The position numbers and the translations under genes were made by a program. Below, piece by piece: positions 33,861 to 42,436 of a DNA stretch of 64,000 bases. Within the stretch, counting starts at the first letter, position 1. Every line of letters starts with the position of its first letter. The notes under the pieces were generated by a model. That model had not been told where the DNA came from, ran no database searches, and saw only the letters and a program-made list of their open reading frames with translations. The DNA is from Kribbella jiaozuonensis (GTDB lineage Bacteria > Actinomycetota > Actinomycetes > Propionibacteriales > Kribbellaceae): the NCBI RefSeq assembly GCF_005233875.1, contig NZ_SZPZ01000007.1:124001-188000 (forward strand), written 5' to 3'.

Positions 33861-34280
33861 AGTTGGGTTCACCCTCAGTCCATCGTTGAACCGCGCCCGG
33901 ATCCGGTGGATCGGCGCGGCTCGTTACCCGAGCGGTTCATGGAGAAGGAGGATCCGCGGTCGCAAGAACGACATCGAGCGATCCGGGACAGGTCCAGGGC
34001 CCGGTAACAGGACATCGGGAGACCGCCACGAGCGGCAGGACAGGAGTTTCCCGAACCTGGCGCGTTGATGGCGTGGTCGCACCCCGTTGGATCGGCAGCT
34101 ACAGCACGGGACTGTTTCGGGCCGATCACTATTCGTTACTGAAAGCTGACGTTATGTCAATGCTGACGCAGTGTCAACGACCTGTCGATGCATCCGGCAA
34201 CCAGTTGAAGTAGTTGCCTCATTCAACCAAGCCCGCCACCAGCCGTCCGCGCCACCCAACGGGCGCGGACCGGCACGGGG
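33861..34280. other. 420-base gap with promoter and palindromes, no gene
   Basis: Between the DUF3494 gene and ddl. It contains a minus-strand promoter with two palindromes (34147-34177) and a nested hairpin (GATCGGC arms at 34090-34096 and 34121-34127) just after the predicted transcript start. An 84-codon frame on the minus strand looks non-coding. Confidence 0.6.
34147..34177 (-). promoter_or_regulatory. Promoter with tandem TGAC-N5-GTCA palindromes
   Basis: On the minus strand -35 TTGACA (34177-34172), 17 bases, -10 TAACGT (34154-34149). Two palindromes TGACGTTATGTCA (34147-34159) and TGACGCAGTGTCA (34164-34176) are spaced 17 bases apart and cover both promoter elements. This should drive the DUF3494-sortase operon with a leader of about 280 bases, under tight control by a dimeric regulator. 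Confidence 0.65.
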
Positions 34281-35414
34281 TCAGCGCAGGCCGGTGGGGC
34301 GGGTCATCGCCAGGGAGAGGAGGTGCTCGACGAGGGTTGCGTAGTCCTTGCCGGAGGCGGCCCACAGGCGGGGGAACATGCTGGTGGGGGTGAAGCCGGG
34401 CATGGTGTTGATCTCGTTGATGATGACCCGGTTGTCGGCGTCGAGGAAGAAGTCGACGCGGGCTAGGCCCTCGGCGTCGATGGCGTCGAAGGCGGTCAGG
34501 GCCTTGGCGCGGACCTCGGCGGCGATCTCCTCGGGGAGGTCGGCCGGGACCGAGAGCGCGGTGTACTCCTCGCCCTCGGGCAGGTACTTGGTCTCGAAGT
34601 CGTAGAAGTCGTGGCCGCCGCCGGAGATCGCGATCTCACCGCAGACGCTGACCTCGGGCTTGGCGCCGTTCAGGCCGCCGAGTACGCCGACCTCGATCTC
34701 GCGCGGGTCCTTCGCGGAGGCCTCGACGATCACCTTCGGGTCGTGGGCGCGGGCCACGGCGACCGCTTCGTCGAGTTCGTCCAGGCTGTTCACCTTGCTG
34801 ATCCCGAGGCTCGAACCGCCACGGCAGGGCTTCACGAAGACCGGGTAGCCGAGCGCGTCGACCGCCTCGCGGCAGGCGTCCTGGTCCCGCGTCCAGTCGC
34901 GGTCGCGGATCACGACGTACGGCGTGACCTCGAGGCCGGCGGCCTGGAAGACGACCTTCATGTAGTGCTTGTCCATGCCGACCGCGCTCGCGAGTACGCC
35001 GGAGCCGACGTACCGGATGTCCGACATCTCGAGCAGGCCCTGGATGGTGCCGTCCTCGCCCCACGGGCCGTGCAGCAGCGGGAAGACCACGTCGACCTGG
35101 CCGAGAGTGCTCGGGACCTGCTCGGGCTCGCTGATCACGAGCTCGCGGTTCGCGCCGAACAGCACCGGCATCGCGGTCACGTCGACCTCGGGGAGCTTGC
35201 CGTCGGTGATCGACAGCCGCTCCGGGTCGCCGCTCTCCAGCACCCAGTGGCCGCTGGTGCTGATCCCGATCGGGACCACGTCGTACTTGTCCCGGTCGAT
35301 CACCTGCAGGACGTTGGCCGCGGTGACGCAGGAGATGGCGTGCTCGCTCGACCGGCCACCGAAAACGACGGCGACGCGGGGCTTGCGCTGTGCTTCGTTC
35401 GAGTACTCACTCAC
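34281..35414 (-). CDS. ddl: D-alanine--D-alanine ligase
   Basis: Cell-wall precursor enzyme joining two D-alanines with ATP. 377 residues, typical of the actinobacterial form. The N-terminus RVAVVFGGRSSEHAISC, ATP-grasp elements FVKPCRGGSSLGISKV, and the metal site INEINTMPGFTPTSMFPRLW are clear. The ATG gives MSEYSNEAQRKPRVAV. It is normally beside gpsA; here about 14.8 kb of regulator/enzyme modules lie between ddl and gpsA. Confidence 0.96.
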   Translation of the reverse strand: MSEYSNEAQRKPRVAVVFGGRSSEHAISCVTAANVLQVIDRDKYDVVPIGISTSGHWVLESGDPERLSITDGKLPEVDVTAMPVLFGANRELVISEPEQVPSTLGQVDVVFPLLHGPWGEDGTIQGLLEMSDIRYVGSGVLASAVGMDKHYMKVVFQAAGLEVTPYVVIRDRDWTRDQDACREAVDALGYPVFVKPCRGGSSLGISKVNSLDELDEAVAVARAHDPKVIVEASAKDPREIEVGVLGGLNGAKPEVSVCGEIAISGGGHDFYDFETKYLPEGEEYTALSVPADLPEEIAAEVRAKALTAFDAIDAEGLARVDFFLDADNRVIINEINTMPGFTPTSMFPRLWAASGKDYATLVEHLLSLAMTRPTGLR

Positions 35415-35505
35415 CGGCTCGACTGTAGCGGCCCAGGGATCAGGTTCCGACCAGGGTTCGGTTAAGACCCCTTCAGATCGCGCTCCGTAGTGATCAGCAA
35501 ACGGG

Positions 35506-36702
35506 TCAGCCCCAGGTGACTGGCAACGCTGTCACTCCGTACACGAGCGTGTTGTTCCGGTACTCGATTTCCTCGAACGGTACGGCGAGTCGCAGGGTCG
35601 GGATCCGCGCGTACAACCGGGTGAAGACCTCGTGCAGCTCGACCCGTGCCAGCTGCTGACCGAGGCACTGATGCGGCCCGAACCCGAACGCGACATGCGC
35701 CGGAGCCTCCCGCCGCAACTCCAGCCGATCAGGATCCGGAAACGCCTGCGAGTCCCGGTTCGCCGAGGACAACGCAGCGATGAGGAAGTCGCCCGCCTGC
35801 AAAGTCGCTGCCCCGACCGGCAGGTCGTCCGTGACGTGCCGGAACAGCCCGAACTGGACGACCGACAGATACCGCAGCAGTTCCTCGACCGCCGCCGGCG
35901 CCAACCCCGGGTCAGCCCGCAGCGCGTCGAGCTCCGCAGGGTTCCGGAGCAGTGCGAGCGTGCTCAGGGCAATCATGTTCGCCGTCGTCTCGTGCCCGGC
36001 GATCAGCAGAGTGATCCCGATCGACACCAGCTCCGGCAGGCTCAACGGCTCGCCTAGCTCCTCGCCACGAGTGATCACCCGGGACAGTAGGTCGTCCGAG
36101 CGCTCGGCCTGCTTCGCCAGCACCAGCCCGACCATGTACTGGTTGAGCTCGTCGCTGACCCGCATCATCTCGTCGCGATCCCCGTCGACCCGGACCAGCA
36201 TCGCGCTCCGCTCCTGGAACTCGGCGCGGTCTGCGTACGGGACGCCCAGCAGCTCGCAGATCACCAGCGAAGGGATCGGCAGCGCGAACGCCTGCACCAG
36301 GTCGACCGGCCCGCCGGCGGCGAGCATCGTGTCGAGCTGCGTCTCGATCATCTCGGCGATCTGCGGCCGCATCGCCTCCATCCGCTTGACCGCGAACTCG
36401 GTCGCCAGGATCCGCCGCAGCCGCCTGTGCGCCGCACCGTCCACATGCAGGATCGAGCCCGACTCGGCCTCGCGGTCCAGATCGGCGCCCGGTACGACGT
36501 GGTCCGACGGCGCCGACCGCGAGCTGAGCCGGCTGTCCCGCAGCAGCGTGCGTACGTCGTCGTACCGGCTGACCACGTAGGCGTCGACTCCGGCCGGGGT
36601 GGAGACCTTGGCCAGCTCGGGCGTACGGCGGAAGCCGGCGTACTCCTGAGCCGGGTCGAACGGGCACCCGGTCGGACGGCCAACGGGGAAGCTCTCGGTC
36701 AT
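35506..36702 (-). CDS. Cytochrome P450
   Basis: 398 residues from ATG 36702, with GGGAGGG just upstream. Oxygen-binding helix AGHETTAN, ExxR in EELLRYL, and the heme loop FGFGPHQCLGQQLA with its cysteine are all intact. The N-terminus MTESFPVGRPTGCPFDP is like soluble actinobacterial CYP105/107 types. The substrate is unknown. It is divergent from a TetR regulator across a perfect palindrome, so its expression is presumably induced by a ligand of that TetR. No ferredoxin gene is adjacent. Confidence 0.93.
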   Translation of the reverse strand: MTESFPVGRPTGCPFDPAQEYAGFRRTPELAKVSTPAGVDAYVVSRYDDVRTLLRDSRLSSRSAPSDHVVPGADLDREAESGSILHVDGAAHRRLRRILATEFAVKRMEAMRPQIAEMIETQLDTMLAAGGPVDLVQAFALPIPSLVICELLGVPYADRAEFQERSAMLVRVDGDRDEMMRVSDELNQYMVGLVLAKQAERSDDLLSRVITRGEELGEPLSLPELVSIGITLLIAGHETTANMIALSTLALLRNPAELDALRADPGLAPAAVEELLRYLSVVQFGLFRHVTDDLPVGAATLQAGDFLIAALSSANRDSQAFPDPDRLELRREAPAHVAFGFGPHQCLGQQLARVELHEVFTRLYARIPTLRLAVPFEEIEYRNNTLVYGVTALPVTWG

Positions 36703-36721
36703 GAACCCTCCCAATCGATTC

Positions 36722-36736
36722 TGGTAGTGACTACCA
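36722..36736. promoter_or_regulatory. TetR operator between P450 and tetR
   Basis: Perfect 15-base palindrome TGGTAGTGACTACCA in the gap between the divergent genes. It is a typical TetR-family site, placed to control both directions. Confidence 0.8.
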
Positions 36737-36809
36737 TATGGCTGAGTCATCCAAAGAGGAGCAACATCCGGCGAGTTGGCGAACCGGTACCCTGCCCGCG
36801 GAGGTGCTG

Positions 36810-37439
36810 ATGGGACTGCGCGAGGTGAAGCGGGAGCGGACCCGCCGGCTGATCGCGGACAAAGCGTTCGAGCTGTTCAACGACAACGGCTTCGGCCGGA
36901 CCACGGTCGAGCAGATCGCGGCGGCGGCCGAGGTCGGGCCGAGCACGCTGTACCGGTACTTCCCGACCAAGGAGACGCTCGTGCTCGAGTTCGTCGAGGA
37001 CTGCCTCGGCGACGCGGTCGACTGGTTCCGCGAGCAGCCCGAGCTCGAGCTGACGGCCGGTCTGCAGGCGGTGATCGAGCGTGTCCTCGAGCAACTGGAG
37101 ACCAATCCGGACCGGGTGCGGGCCGTGTTCGACCTGGCCGCGCAGACCGCGTCGGTGAGCGCCCATCTCAACGAGCTGATCTGGCGCTTCCGCACCGACC
37201 TCGCCGACGAGCTGGTACTGCGGCTGCCGGCCGACCACCGAGCTGAGTTCACCGGCGCGTTGGCGGCCGGGATCGCGATGAACATCATCGAGACGGTCGT
37301 CCGCGTCTGGGTCGACACGCCCGACACCACTGACGCGACGTCGCTCGCCCGTCAGGCGATGAGCCTGCTGCGCAGCGGCGGCATCCCCCTGCCCGCAGCT
37401 ACCTATCGCGTCAGCGACAATTCAGCACATGAGTCTTGA
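36810..37439 (+). CDS. TetR-family regulator
   Basis: 209 residues from ATG 36810, chosen because GGAGG lies five bases upstream and LREVKRERTRRLIADKAFELF then starts at the usual distance. An ATG at 36738 is open as well but abuts the operator. The helix-turn-helix is TTVEQIAAAAEVGPSTLYRYFPTKE. The C-terminal ligand domain is not assignable. It is divergent from the P450 gene and overlaps the next gene by 11 bases. Confidence 0.88.
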   Translation: MGLREVKRERTRRLIADKAFELFNDNGFGRTTVEQIAAAAEVGPSTLYRYFPTKETLVLEFVEDCLGDAVDWFREQPELELTAGLQAVIERVLEQLETNPDRVRAVFDLAAQTASVSAHLNELIWRFRTDLADELVLRLPADHRAEFTGALAAGIAMNIIETVVRVWVDTPDTTDATSLARQAMSLLRSGGIPLPAATYRVSDNSAHES

Positions 37440-38526
37440 TCCGTCCACGGTCGTCGTTCATGCCGGAAGGCCGGAGCGGGTGCCGAATGCGCCGGTCGGC
37501 GAGTCGCCGGTGTTCAGCTCGACGTACGTCGCGGGCGGTGACCGCGGGTACGGGCGGTTCGGCAATGACGCGTGGTCGGCGCTGGAGGAGACGCTCGGCG
37601 AGCTCGAGGGCGGTCGCGGGCTGACGTTCGCGTCGGGGATGGCGGCGGCCGCGGCGGTGATCGACCTGGTCCCGGTCGGCGGGCGGGTCGTCGCGCCGCA
37701 GCACGCGTACTCCGGCGTGGTCGCCCTGCTCGATCAGCAGACCGAGACCGGCCGGCTCACCGTCATACACGTCGACGTCGCGGACACCGAGGCCGTCAAG
37801 CAGGCCCTCGACGGAGCCGACATACTGTGGATCGAGTCGCCGACCAACCCTGCGATGGAAGTCGCCGACATCCCGGCACTCGCCGAAGCCGGGCATGCAA
37901 AAGGTGCGACTGTCGTCGTGGACAACACGTTCGCGACTCCCCTGCTCCAGCAGCCGCTCCGGCTCGGCGCGGATGTCGTGATGCACTCGGCGACCAAGTT
38001 CATCTCCGGCCACTCGGACGTCATCCTCGGCGCGGTCATCACCGCGGACGACGACCTGTGGTCCGCGATCGAACTCCGTCGCCGCAGCCTCGGCGCGATC
38101 CCCGGCCCGATGGAGGCCTGGCTCGCGCTGCGCGGTCTGCGCACGCTCGCCCTCCGCCTCGAGCGCGCCCAGTCGAACGCCGCGTTCCTGGCCGAACGCC
38201 TCCTCGAACACCCGCGGGTCAGCCGCGTCCGCTACCCCGGTCTGCCGAGCGATCCGGGCCATGACCGTGCCGCCGCCCAAATGTCCGGCTTCGGCGCGAT
38301 CCTCGCCGTCGAGCTCGGCGGCGACGCGGCCCTCGCCCAGCGGGTCTGCGAGCGCACCGAACTCTGGGTGCACGCAACCAGCCTCGGCGGCGTCGAGTCG
38401 ATGCTCGAACGCCGCCGCCGCTGGCCGATGGAGGTCCCGACGATCCCCGAGGACCTGATCCGCCTGTCCGTCGGCATCGAGCACCCGGACGATCTCTGGG
38501 CCGACCTCCAGCAAGCCCTTAGTTAA
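37429..38526 (+). CDS. PLP-dependent Cys/Met metabolism enzyme (cystathionine gamma-synthase/lyase type)
   Basis: 365 residues. The PLP lysine is in VMHSATKFISGHSDVILG, the cofactor aspartate in VVDNTFATPLLQQPL, and SPTNPAMEVADI and ESMLERRRRW are family elements. It is a little shorter than classical MetB. The reaction could be gamma-synthase, gamma-lyase or methionine gamma-lyase; sequence alone does not decide. It is co-transcribed with the TetR gene (overlap 37429-37439) and ends tail-to-tail with an MFS gene, overlapping it by eight bases. Confidence 0.88.
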   Translation: MSLDPSTVVVHAGRPERVPNAPVGESPVFSSTYVAGGDRGYGRFGNDAWSALEETLGELEGGRGLTFASGMAAAAAVIDLVPVGGRVVAPQHAYSGVVALLDQQTETGRLTVIHVDVADTEAVKQALDGADILWIESPTNPAMEVADIPALAEAGHAKGATVVVDNTFATPLLQQPLRLGADVVMHSATKFISGHSDVILGAVITADDDLWSAIELRRRSLGAIPGPMEAWLALRGLRTLALRLERAQSNAAFLAERLLEHPRVSRVRYPGLPSDPGHDRAAAQMSGFGAILAVELGGDAALAQRVCERTELWVHATSLGGVESMLERRRRWPMEVPTIPEDLIRLSVGIEHPDDLWADLQQALS

Positions 38527-39691
38527 CGTCCTTCTTCAGCACCGGTCCGCCGAAGAACGTCAGTACGCACAGAACCACCGGCAGGATGAACGCGATGTTC
38601 AGCGGCATCCAGTGCGCGAGTCCGCCGATCAGCGCGGGCCCGGCGAGCAGTCCGACGTACCCGAGGCCGACGACCCGCGCCATCAGCGCACCGGACGACC
38701 GCGGGTCGAGGTTGCCAGCGGCGGTGAACAACTGCGGCACGCCGCCCGCGAGGCCCAAGCCGAAAATGGCCCAGCCGACAAGCGCGACCGGCACCCACGG
38801 TACGACGATCACCAGCGTCAGACCGACCGCTGCCATCGCCGCACCCCACCGCACGATCGCCGCCGGTCCCACAACGGCCGCGACCCGGTCGGTGAGGAAT
38901 CGGCCGACGGTCATCGCGACCGCGAACGCGCCGTACGCGTAGGCCGCCGTACTGACGGATGTCCCGAGGATGTCGCGGAAGTGCAGCGCCGCCCAGTCGT
39001 TCGCGACGCCTTCGGAGAGCATGAGCCCGAACGCAAGCCCGCCCAAGGCCCAGACCAGCTTGGCGGGAGGCCTCGCTCGCTCCACCTCGACGTGATCCTC
39101 CGGCGGGACAGTTGCCTCCAGCAAGAACCTGCTGGCCACGAGCGACAGCACGATGCACAGCACACCGGCCGAGGCGAGCGTGACCTCCGGCGGTACGTCG
39201 GCCCGCAGCGTCGCCGCACCGACGACCGCGGCGATCGCGCCGCCGATCGACCACATGGCATGGAAGGCGGCCATGATCGGGCGCGGGTATCCGCGTTCGA
39301 CGACGACCGCCTGCGCGTTCATGCCGACGTCGATCGAACCGTTGCCGAAGCCGATCAGAATCAGCGTCAGACCGAGCGTCCACCAGTTCGTCGCGAGCCC
39401 CGGCCCGGCAAGCGCGATGCCGAGCAGAATGCCGGCGGCCGGGACGAGCCGGCGCTGACCGAGCTTGTCGACGAGTGGACCCGCGACCTGCATACCGGTG
39501 AACGCAGCGCCGCCGAGCACCAGTAAGAGCAGGCCGAGCGTGCTGTGGGTGATGCCGGTCTTCTGTTCGATGCTCGGGATGTGGACGACCCACATCCCGA
39601 CCGCGAACCCGTTCAGACCGAAGTACATCCAGGTGGCGACCCGAGCGGCGCGCGGCGGCGCGGTCTGCAGTCGCGTGTCGGTCGCGGTCAA
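38519..39691 (-). CDS. MFS transporter (first of a similar pair)
   Basis: 390 residues from TTG 39691, which overlaps the stop of the DeoR gene (TTGA). About 12 membrane segments; MYFGLNGFAVGMWVVHIPSIEQKTGITHSTLGLLLL and GNGSIDVGMNAQAVVVERGYPRPIM resemble YbjJ-like carriers. It is co-transcribed behind a DeoR regulator, which suggests a sugar-related substrate. Another MFS gene of the same type lies on the far side of that regulator. Confidence 0.85.
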   Translation of the reverse strand: MTATDTRLQTAPPRAARVATWMYFGLNGFAVGMWVVHIPSIEQKTGITHSTLGLLLLVLGGAAFTGMQVAGPLVDKLGQRRLVPAAGILLGIALAGPGLATNWWTLGLTLILIGFGNGSIDVGMNAQAVVVERGYPRPIMAAFHAMWSIGGAIAAVVGAATLRADVPPEVTLASAGVLCIVLSLVASRFLLEATVPPEDHVEVERARPPAKLVWALGGLAFGLMLSEGVANDWAALHFRDILGTSVSTAAYAYGAFAVAMTVGRFLTDRVAAVVGPAAIVRWGAAMAAVGLTLVIVVPWVPVALVGWAIFGLGLAGGVPQLFTAAGNLDPRSSGALMARVVGLGYVGLLAGPALIGGLAHWMPLNIAFILPVVLCVLTFFGGPVLKKDVN

Positions 39692-40455
39692 GAGGCCACC
39701 TCTACGATTACGCCGCGTTGGGTCAGGAGTATGCGTTGGTCTTCGGGAGCCGACTCGTCCGTGATGATCAGGTCCGGGCGGTCGGCGGGGCAGACATAGG
39801 CGAGGGCAGAGCGGTCCCACTTGGCGCCGTCCGCGAGTACGACAGTGCGCGTGGCGACGTTCATCGCCTCCTGCTTGACCTCCGCATCGCCCAGGTCGAA
39901 CGCAGTCAGCCCGGCGTCGAGACTGAAGGCGCACGGGCTCAGTACGGCGGCGTCGAAGCGCAGCGCCCGCAGCGAGGCGACTGTCAGCGGACCGACCAGC
40001 GACAGCTCGCCCTTGCGCGCCTCGCCGCCCGGCATCAGCAGCCGGATCCGCGGCGCATCCGCCAGCTCATGCGCAACGTGCAGCGACAGCGGCATCACGG
40101 TCATAGCGCGGTCGTGCAGCAGCCGCGCGGTCTCCAGCGCCGTCGTACCGCTGTCGAGCACGATCGTCTCGCCGTCGTGGAGGTGCGCGACCGCGGCCCG
40201 CGCGATCGCCTGCTTGGCAGCGACAGCAGCCTGGGCGCGCAGTGAGTGCGGCGGCTCGAGGCCGGACGGCAGCGAGGACACAGCGCCGCCGTGGACGCGC
40301 TTCAGCACGCCCTGCGCCGCCAGGAAGTCAAGGTCGCGACGGACCGTCATGTCCGATGCCTCGGTCGCCTCGACCAGCTCCTGGACCGACACTCGGTCGA
40401 CGACTCGTAGTCGTTCTACGATCACTTGATGCCGTTCTGCACTTCTCACGTGCAA
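39688..40455 (-). CDS. DeoR-family transcriptional regulator
   Basis: 255 residues from TTG 40455, with AGGAGG 11 bases upstream; GTG 40449 is the alternative. The N-terminal helix-turn-helix is VSVQELVEATEASDMTVRRDLDFLAAQGVLKRVHGGA. The C-terminal sugar-phosphate sensor domain has IVLDSGTTALETARLL and VVLADGAKWDRSALAYV. It is a repressor type that answers to a sugar phosphate. It is encoded between two similar MFS genes, one co-transcribed and one divergent. Confidence 0.92.
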   Translation of the reverse strand: MHVRSAERHQVIVERLRVVDRVSVQELVEATEASDMTVRRDLDFLAAQGVLKRVHGGAVSSLPSGLEPPHSLRAQAAVAAKQAIARAAVAHLHDGETIVLDSGTTALETARLLHDRAMTVMPLSLHVAHELADAPRIRLLMPGGEARKGELSLVGPLTVASLRALRFDAAVLSPCAFSLDAGLTAFDLGDAEVKQEAMNVATRTVVLADGAKWDRSALAYVCPADRPDLIITDESAPEDQRILLTQRGVIVEVAS

Positions 40456-40479
40456 AAAACTACCATCCTCCTGATCGTT

Positions 40480-40498
40480 CAAACAGATAGTGTGTTTG
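40480..40498. promoter_or_regulatory. Candidate DeoR operator CAAACA-N7-TGTTTG
   Basis: Perfect six-base arms at 40480-40485 and 40493-40498 in the gap between the DeoR and second MFS genes. The site overlaps the possible GTG at 40490, which argues for the downstream GTG (40502) as true MFS start. Confidence 0.55.
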
Positions 40499-40501
40499 CT
40501 T

Positions 40502-41683
40502 GTGACTGATGACACCGCCCTCGTCAAGCGCTCCCGGTACGCCGTGGCCGCCGTCTTCTGCGTGCACGGATCAGTGACCGGGTCGTTCGCGACCCGGGTG
40601 CCGTGGATCCAGGAACATGCAGGCGTGTCCGCCGGCCAGCTCGGGCTGGCGCTCGCGTTCCCGGCGCTCGGCGCGGCGGTGATGATGCCGCTCGCCGCCC
40701 GGGTCACCCACCGGTTCGGCAGCCGGAACGCGCTCCGCGGTCTGCTCGCGCTCTGGACCCTCGCGCTGATCCCGCCGTCGTTCGCACCCGGTCTCCTGAC
40801 GTTGTGCGTCGCCCTCTTCATCTACGGCGGCACGGCGGGTATGGCCGACGTCGCGATGAACGCGCTCGGCGTCGAGATCGAGCACCGGCTGAAGAAGTCG
40901 ATCATGTCCGGGTTGCACGGTCTGTGGAGTGTGGGCGCGCTGCTCGGCTCGGCCGTCGGGACGGTCGCGGCGCACGCGAATATCAGCGCACAGGTCCATC
41001 ACGTGGTGGCAGCCATCGTGCTGACCATCGTCGGGGCGGTGGTGTGTCAGTTCGTGCTGAACATCCATCCCGAGGAGGACGAGGAGCCGCCGGCGCGGTT
41101 CGCGTTGCCGCCGAAGTCGGCGTTGCTGATCGGGGCCGTCGGGTTCTGCGCGGTGTTCGCGGAGGGCGCGAGCCTGGACTGGTCGGCCGTCTATCTGCGA
41201 GACATCCTCGACAGCTCGGCGGGTGTCGCGGCCGGTGCGACGACCGGGTTCGCGTTGACGATGGCGATCGCTCGGTTGACGGGCGATGCAGTGGTCGACC
41301 GGTTCGGCGCCGTACGGACGGTGCGTTGGAGTGGTGTGATCGCGACGCTCGGCGGTTTGCTTGTAGTTGTTTCGCCGACGGCGGCCGTTGCGATGGCCGG
41401 GTTCGGCCTGATCGGCGTCGGGATCGCGGTCGTCGTACCGCTGGCCTTCGCCGCCGCCGGTCACACCGGCCCGAACCCGAGCCAGGCCATCGCGGGCGTC
41501 GCGACCATCACCTACGCGTCCGGCCTGGTGGCGCCGTCGATCATCGGCGGCATCGCGCAGGCCAGCAACCTGACCATGTCGTTCATCGTGGTCACCGCGC
41601 TGACGTCCGGGCTGGCTGTGTTCGCGCGCGTGCTCGCACCGCGTCCGTCAACCACGGCAGGAGCTGGACCAGTCCAAAGCTGA
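40502..41683 (+). CDS. MFS transporter (second of a similar pair)
   Basis: 393 residues from GTG 40502; 40490 is in frame but inside the operator. About 12 membrane segments. FCVHGSVTGSFATRVPWIQEHAGVSAGQLGLALAF and GMADVAMNALGVEIEHRLKKSIMSGLHGLWSVGALLG line up with the partner carrier at 38.5-39.7 kb. It is divergent from the DeoR gene. Its 3' end overlaps the convergent membrane-protein gene by about 90 bases. Confidence 0.85.
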   Translation: MTDDTALVKRSRYAVAAVFCVHGSVTGSFATRVPWIQEHAGVSAGQLGLALAFPALGAAVMMPLAARVTHRFGSRNALRGLLALWTLALIPPSFAPGLLTLCVALFIYGGTAGMADVAMNALGVEIEHRLKKSIMSGLHGLWSVGALLGSAVGTVAAHANISAQVHHVVAAIVLTIVGAVVCQFVLNIHPEEDEEPPARFALPPKSALLIGAVGFCAVFAEGASLDWSAVYLRDILDSSAGVAAGATTGFALTMAIARLTGDAVVDRFGAVRTVRWSGVIATLGGLLVVVSPTAAVAMAGFGLIGVGIAVVVPLAFAAAGHTGPNPSQAIAGVATITYASGLVAPSIIGGIAQASNLTMSFIVVTALTSGLAVFARVLAPRPSTTAGAGPVQS

Positions 41684-42020
41684 CCTCGAACACGAGGAAC
41701 AGTGCGAGCAGTTTGGTCGCCCCGTGCGCCAGTGCGTACGTCTGCCAGGTCGCGAACAGGACGCGCGCGACCCCGTCGTACAAGCCGTGCAGCGGCAGCG
41801 TGCGGAACAGGCGGAGGAGCGCCCAGACGACCACGACCGAGCCCATCAGGTTCGCGTAGAGAGTCTGGATGGTGTCGACCGGCGGGAAGGTCCCGAGCGA
41901 TGACAGGGCGCGGTGGACGAGGACGTACGTCCAGGGCGTCGCGAAGCCGGCGGTGACGATCAGGTCGTACCAGGCGCTGGCGCGGACGATGCGGAGATAG
42001 CCGCTGGTTTGGGGAGACAC
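41592..42020 (-). CDS. Small integral membrane protein opposite MerR
   Basis: 142 residues from GTG 42020 (V-S-P-Q-T-S-G-Y-L-R-I-V-R). About four hydrophobic segments, including WYDLIVTAGFATPWTYVLVH and LMGSVVVVWALLRLF. No family recognised. The start is chosen because a promoter with a 19-base spacer ends eight to nine bases before it, predicting a leaderless message; a TTG at 42059 would lie inside the -35. It is divergent from a MerR regulator, so it is the likely target. Confidence 0.7.
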   Translation of the reverse strand: MSPQTSGYLRIVRASAWYDLIVTAGFATPWTYVLVHRALSSLGTFPPVDTIQTLYANLMGSVVVVWALLRLFRTLPLHGLYDGVARVLFATWQTYALAHGATKLLALFLVFEVSFGLVQLLPWLTDAVRARARTQPARTSAR

Positions 42021-42028
42021 GCGTTCGA

Positions 42029-42059
42029 AGGTAAACAGTGGAGTGCTGTCCAAGGTCAA
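42029..42059 (-). promoter_or_regulatory. MerR-type promoter with 19-base spacer
   Basis: On the minus strand -35 TTGACC (42059-42054), a 19-base spacer, -10 TTACCT (42034-42029). The spacer contains the dyad ACAG-N7-CTGT. Overlong spacers with a central dyad are the mark of MerR-activated promoters. The merR gene starts 18 bases away in the other direction. Confidence 0.65.
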
Positions 42060-42076
42060 GCCCGACGGAGGAACTC

Positions 42077-42436
42077 ATGCGCATCGGTGAGCTCGCCCAG
42101 CAGACGAACCTGTCCAAGGACACCATCCGCTTCTACGAGCGGATCGGCCTCGTCGAAGGCGAGCGGCGGCCCAACGGCTACCGGGACTTCCCCGCAGAGA
42201 TGGTGCCGTGGCTGCACTACGTCCGTACGGCGCAGGCGCTCGGCTTCTCGCTCGCGGAGATCGGCAAGCTCGGCGACCAGGTCCGCGACACCCCCGATTC
42301 GGCCGCCGCCCTGTCCGCACTGCTGGCCGAGAAGGCCGAGATCATCGATCAGCGGATGGCTGAGCTGGCCACGCTGCGCGCCGACCTGGCCGAGCGCATC
42401 GGGACCGGTTGTCCGCTCAGTCCAATAGGCGGTTGA
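42077..42436 (+). CDS. MerR-family regulator (first)
   Basis: 119 residues from ATG 42077 with GGAGG five bases upstream. MRIGELAQQTNLSKDTIRFYERIGLVEGERRPNGYRDF is a MerR DNA-binding domain, followed by a dimerisation helix LSALLAEKAEIIDQRMAELATLRADLAERI. The only Cys is near the C-terminus (GTGCPLSP), so metal sensing is not obvious. It is divergent from the small membrane protein and converges with the 83-aa gene (20-base overlap). Confidence 0.9.
   Translation: MRIGELAQQTNLSKDTIRFYERIGLVEGERRPNGYRDFPAEMVPWLHYVRTAQALGFSLAEIGKLGDQVRDTPDSAAALSALLAEKAEIIDQRMAELATLRADLAERIGTGCPLSPIGG

Noticed and set aside
33875..34129. 84-codon minus-strand frame downstream of the palindromic promoter
   Set aside because: Composition (Cys, Ser, Arg, Pro) is like antisense frames elsewhere here, and it spans the hairpin and the DUF3494 leader. 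No ribosome site.
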